Shown one piece after another: positions 32,366 through 34,763 of a DNA stretch of 34,763 bases. Position 1 is the first letter of the stretch. Each line of letters begins with the position of its first letter. Both the position numbers and the translations under genes were made by a program. The notes beneath the pieces were generated by a model, which was given only the letters and a program-made list of their open reading frames with translations, ran no database searches and was not told the origin of the DNA. Location of the stretch: assembly GCA_016795075.1 (NCBI GenBank), contig JAEUIP010000015.1, positions 1 through 34,763 of the forward strand, written 5' to 3'. This DNA is from Planctomycetaceae bacterium (GTDB lineage Bacteria > Planctomycetota > Planctomycetia > Pirellulales > Pirellulaceae).

Positions 32366-32881
32366 ATGATTCACGAGCCACACGCCGCGCAGCGACTGGC
32401 CCATGACGATTGGGAAAAGGCATTAACACTTCTGCTGGATGATCTCTTGCAAACGCAACACGAGATGTTGCAAATCTTGGAACAAAAACGCGTCGCCATG
32501 GTGACTCGCAATCTGGCGTCTATCCGCGAACTCCAACCTCGCGAAGAGGAATTATGCCGGCAGCTCACCGCGTGTCAGGAGCGTCGCAACGAGTTGCTAG
32601 CAATGGCCCGATCGGCAAATCTGCCCGACGGAAACTTGGAGCAGCTCAGTCGCTCGCTGCCCTTGCAAGAAGAAGCCGGGGTTCGCTCAAGACTATCCAA
32701 TGCCTCTCACCGCGCCATGTTGCTTAAACATCAAAGTTTGACTAATTGGATTATTGCGCAAAGGAACCTGTTACATATTTCCCAATTGTTAGAAAACATC
32801 ACATCCGGAGGGCAAACCGCGCCGACTTACGGAAAGAACACGCGCGTGGCGGGTGGTTTCCTATTGGATCAAGAAGCCTAG
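32366..32881 (+). CDS. flgN: FlgN-like flagellar export chaperone
   Basis: 171 residues, mostly helical. It starts with a charged region and continues WEKALTLLLDDLLQTQHEML and QILEQKRVAMVTRNLASIRE, then LQPREEELCRQLTACQERRN. The end GKNTRVAGGFLLDQEA after TAPTYG resembles the TYG-x2-G-type tail of FlgN relatives. FlgN binds the C-terminal helices of FlgK and FlgL in the cytoplasm and delivers them to the export gate. Its place right before flgK, with flgL next, supports the call; sequence alone is weak because FlgN diverges strongly. A weak AAGAAAGA site precedes the ATG. Confidence 0.75.
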   Translation: MIHEPHAAQRLAHDDWEKALTLLLDDLLQTQHEMLQILEQKRVAMVTRNLASIRELQPREEELCRQLTACQERRNELLAMARSANLPDGNLEQLSRSLPLQEEAGVRSRLSNASHRAMLLKHQSLTNWIIAQRNLLHISQLLENITSGGQTAPTYGKNTRVAGGFLLDQEA

Positions 32882-32950
32882 GCTTTATCAGGCCCAGATC
32901 AGACCCCGTTCGAAAGCCACGGCCGCGCTCTTCTGGTTGGGAGGGTTTCG

Positions 32951-34651
32951 ATGAGTCTCTTCGGTGCAATCAATAGTTCGATTTCCGGACTGAACGTGGC
33001 GACGCTGGGGTTACAGGTCGTCTCGAACAACGTCGCCAACGCCAACACACCGGGCTTCTCCACGCAAACGTTGGATCAGGTCACGGCGATGAGCGTGAAG
33101 CGTGGCAATTTCATCGTGGGAACGGGTGTCAAGGTCGCGGGTATCTCGCAAAGCGGCAGTCGCATGTTGGAGAATCAACTGCGGGAGTCGATTGGCGACG
33201 CCGATAGCACACAAGTCCAAAGTAGTCTCTACCAGCAGCTCGAAGCAATCGTGGGCGAACTGGGCGACAACGACATCTCAACCTACCTGAGTCGATTTTT
33301 TAACTCGTTGCAAGAAGTTTCGCAAAAGCCCGAATCTCAAGCCGTGCGCGGTTTTGCGATTCAACAAGGCAAGGCGCTGGCCGAAAAACTAAACTTCACG
33401 CATACTCGGGCTGTCGATCTGCATGATCAAGTCAACTCTCAAATCGAAGGCAGCGTCGACCGGGTCAATGAATTGCTGCAAGAGATTGCGATCCTCAACA
33501 ATCGAGTCGTTGCGGCCAACGGCGGGAGTGGTGGCATTGGCGTTGCGAACAATCTCATTGATTCTCGGCGAACCGCGTTGCGAGAATTGGGCAGTCTGAT
33601 CGATATACGCGTGGTTGATACGGAAGACGGTGCGATCAACATCAGCACCAGCGCCGGCAGCACTCTTTTGCTCAATGGCAACGCGACGAAACTGCGAGTC
33701 TCGTACTCGGACGCGGAGTCTGGGTACCAACGCGCCACCGTCGAGTTTGACGATGGCGACTCGCCCGTGGCGATCAATGGTGGACGCATTGCCGGGCTGC
33801 AGATTGCTCGAGAATACATCGCTGACGAATTCTTGTCGCAGATGGACAAGTTTGCATCCAATCTGGTTTTCGAGTTCAATAAACTTCATTCCAGCGGCCA
33901 AGGCTTATCCGCCCTGACGCAGGCGAGCGCGGAACATCGGGCAACCGATTCCAGTGCTCCTTTGGACCAAGCGGGTCTGCCGTTCACGCCGACCAACGGA
34001 AGTCTCAAAGTTCACGTTCGCGACAAGACAACTGGTCAAGTGAAGTCACATGATGTGTTGATCCAATTGGGTGTCAGTCAAAACACGAGCTTGGATAGTC
34101 TCACTGCGGAATTGGATGGCATCGCTGGTATCAAGGCGTCGATCGATCATCAGGGGCGACTACAAATCAACAGTGATGACGCGAACGCGGAATTCTACTT
34201 CTCAGATGACACAAGCGGCGCTTTGGCTGCTTTGGGGATCAACAGCTTTTTCACCGGGACGCGGTCGGGAAACTTGGGTGTTTCGGAGACCATTCAGCAA
34301 AATCCTGGGAGGTTGTCGACGTCAACGGGCGGCATTGGGAAAGACACCCAGGCGATTTTGGGTTTGGCGGGTCTTGAAAAACGGACGTTGCCACAGCTCA
34401 ACAACCAGTCGCTCCGCAGCCACTACGAGATGACGGTGGGCGACATCGCTCAGCATTCCAGTACCTCAAAGAACCTAGCGGAAGCGTTCACCCAGTATGC
34501 GGCCACTTTGGAAGCGGAGTCCTTGAGCCAAACCGGCGTCAACTTGGATGAAGAAGCCGCCAAGATGTTGCAGTATCAACGCGCCTATCAAGCCTCGGCG
34601 CGCGTGATCCAAACGGCCAACGAGATCTTTGACGTGATGATGCAGTTGTAA
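32951..34651 (+). CDS. flgK: Flagellar hook-associated protein 1 FlgK
   Basis: 566 residues. GGGAGGG stands before the ATG. The N-terminus SLFGAINSSISGLNVATLGL and QVVSNNVANANTPGFSTQ is the diagnostic FlgK/rod-hook signature. Next come LTGVDVGGISRSD-like VGTGVKVAGISQSGSRMLEN and the coiled segment QQLEAIVGELGDNDISTYLS. The C-terminus NLDEEAAKMLQYQRAYQASA and RVIQTANEIFDVMM is the conserved family end. The middle, about 300-470, is a variable surface domain (FNKLHSSGQGLSAL, then TNGSLKVHVRDKTTGQVK and FYFSDDTSGALAALGINSFF). FlgK is the first junction protein between hook and filament. The neighbour FlgN-like gene would be its chaperone. Confidence 0.94.
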   Translation: MSLFGAINSSISGLNVATLGLQVVSNNVANANTPGFSTQTLDQVTAMSVKRGNFIVGTGVKVAGISQSGSRMLENQLRESIGDADSTQVQSSLYQQLEAIVGELGDNDISTYLSRFFNSLQEVSQKPESQAVRGFAIQQGKALAEKLNFTHTRAVDLHDQVNSQIEGSVDRVNELLQEIAILNNRVVAANGGSGGIGVANNLIDSRRTALRELGSLIDIRVVDTEDGAINISTSAGSTLLLNGNATKLRVSYSDAESGYQRATVEFDDGDSPVAINGGRIAGLQIAREYIADEFLSQMDKFASNLVFEFNKLHSSGQGLSALTQASAEHRATDSSAPLDQAGLPFTPTNGSLKVHVRDKTTGQVKSHDVLIQLGVSQNTSLDSLTAELDGIAGIKASIDHQGRLQINSDDANAEFYFSDDTSGALAALGINSFFTGTRSGNLGVSETIQQNPGRLSTSTGGIGKDTQAILGLAGLEKRTLPQLNNQSLRSHYEMTVGDIAQHSSTSKNLAEAFTQYAATLEAESLSQTGVNLDEEAAKMLQYQRAYQASARVIQTANEIFDVMMQL

Positions 34652-34656
34652 ACATT

Positions 34657-34763
34657 ATGTCGATTTTTTTCCCGATATACGATCGTGGCAGCGACTCCCT
34701 CAACCAAGCGAGATTGACGGCTTCGTTGCAGGCCAATCAAACTCGCTTGCATGAACTACAACA
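34657..34763 (+). CDS. flgL: Hook-associated protein 3 FlgL, N-terminus (cut by window end)
   Basis: The ATG is five bases after the flgK stop, and the frame stays open to the border (35 codons). The peptide starts MSIFFPIYDRGSDSLNQARL and continues TASLQANQTRLHELQ. This fits the flagellin-like N-terminal helix of FlgL, in which a short strand is followed by a helix that starts with LxxxRLxxxLQxNQ. It is the second junction protein between FlgK and filament. The order FlgK-FlgL supports the call. Only about a tenth of the gene is visible. Confidence 0.75.
   Translation, partial: MSIFFPIYDRGSDSLNQARLTASLQANQTRLHELQ

Noticed and set aside
1-34763. tRNA, rRNA or transposase genes
   Set aside because: No cloverleaf with a T-loop (GGTTC-type) and matching acceptor was seen, no rRNA-like conserved blocks, and no DDE or serine/tyrosine recombinase motifs in any frame read.

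Overview
The window looks like the chromosome of a member of the Planctomycetota, probably close to Pirellulales (Rhodopirellula/Blastopirellula-like). This is inferred from gene content. It has a heme-binding domain of the planctomycete cytochrome type, next to a ThuA-domain protein and a soluble beta-propeller. It also has a CotH-like kinase with glycine/proline-rich inserts, a Ser/Thr kinase with a C-terminal membrane anchor, an LL-diaminopimelate aminotransferase and a flagellar rod/ring/hook-junction operon. Spacers are long and full of palindromic repeats. I see no rRNA, tRNA, CRISPR array, integrase or transposase.

Layout. Bases 1-1061 carry no convincing gene but hold short repeats and a 173-bp inverted-repeat element. 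Bases 1062-7482 hold three rightward genes: a secreted HExxH metallopeptidase-like/ThuA fusion, a secreted hexaheme cytochrome c, and a beta-propeller protein that overlaps the cytochrome by 4 bp. A repeat-rich spacer follows, with two near-identical hairpin repeats. Next come a tandem universal-stress protein with a TPR-like tail and an isoprenylcysteine-methyltransferase-like membrane protein. After another repeat-rich spacer there are leftward genes for a Ser/Thr kinase, an RluA-type pseudouridine synthase and a thioester-reductase-like SDR. Then come a small acidic hypothetical (+), dapL (-), a DUF1294-type membrane protein (+) and a large CotH-like protein (-). The last two converge on a strong hairpin.

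Bases 20321-23006 carry a sodium:alanine symporter-family transporter and a membrane protein with a His/Asp/Ser/Glu-rich repeat tail. Bases 23007-23873 are a gene-free spacer holding three nested inverted-repeat structures. One of them is 174 bp and shares its ends and length with the element at 431-603. A leftward pair follows: a flotillin-like floA and a Pro/Ala-rich protein. Then comes rsmD, with an altered catalytic motif.

Bases 26875 to the window end are one rightward flagellar operon: flgF, flgG, flgA, flgH, flgI, a short flgJ-like rod-binding protein, a FlgN-like chaperone, flgK and the start of flgL. Together these encode the rod, the P- and L-rings and the hook-filament junction with its chaperone. 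A sequence with exact -24/-12 (sigma-54) spacing lies about 70 bp before flgF. The most unusual items are the three-gene oxidative module at 1062-7482 and the nested inverted repeats at 23231-23800 with their relative at 431-603.
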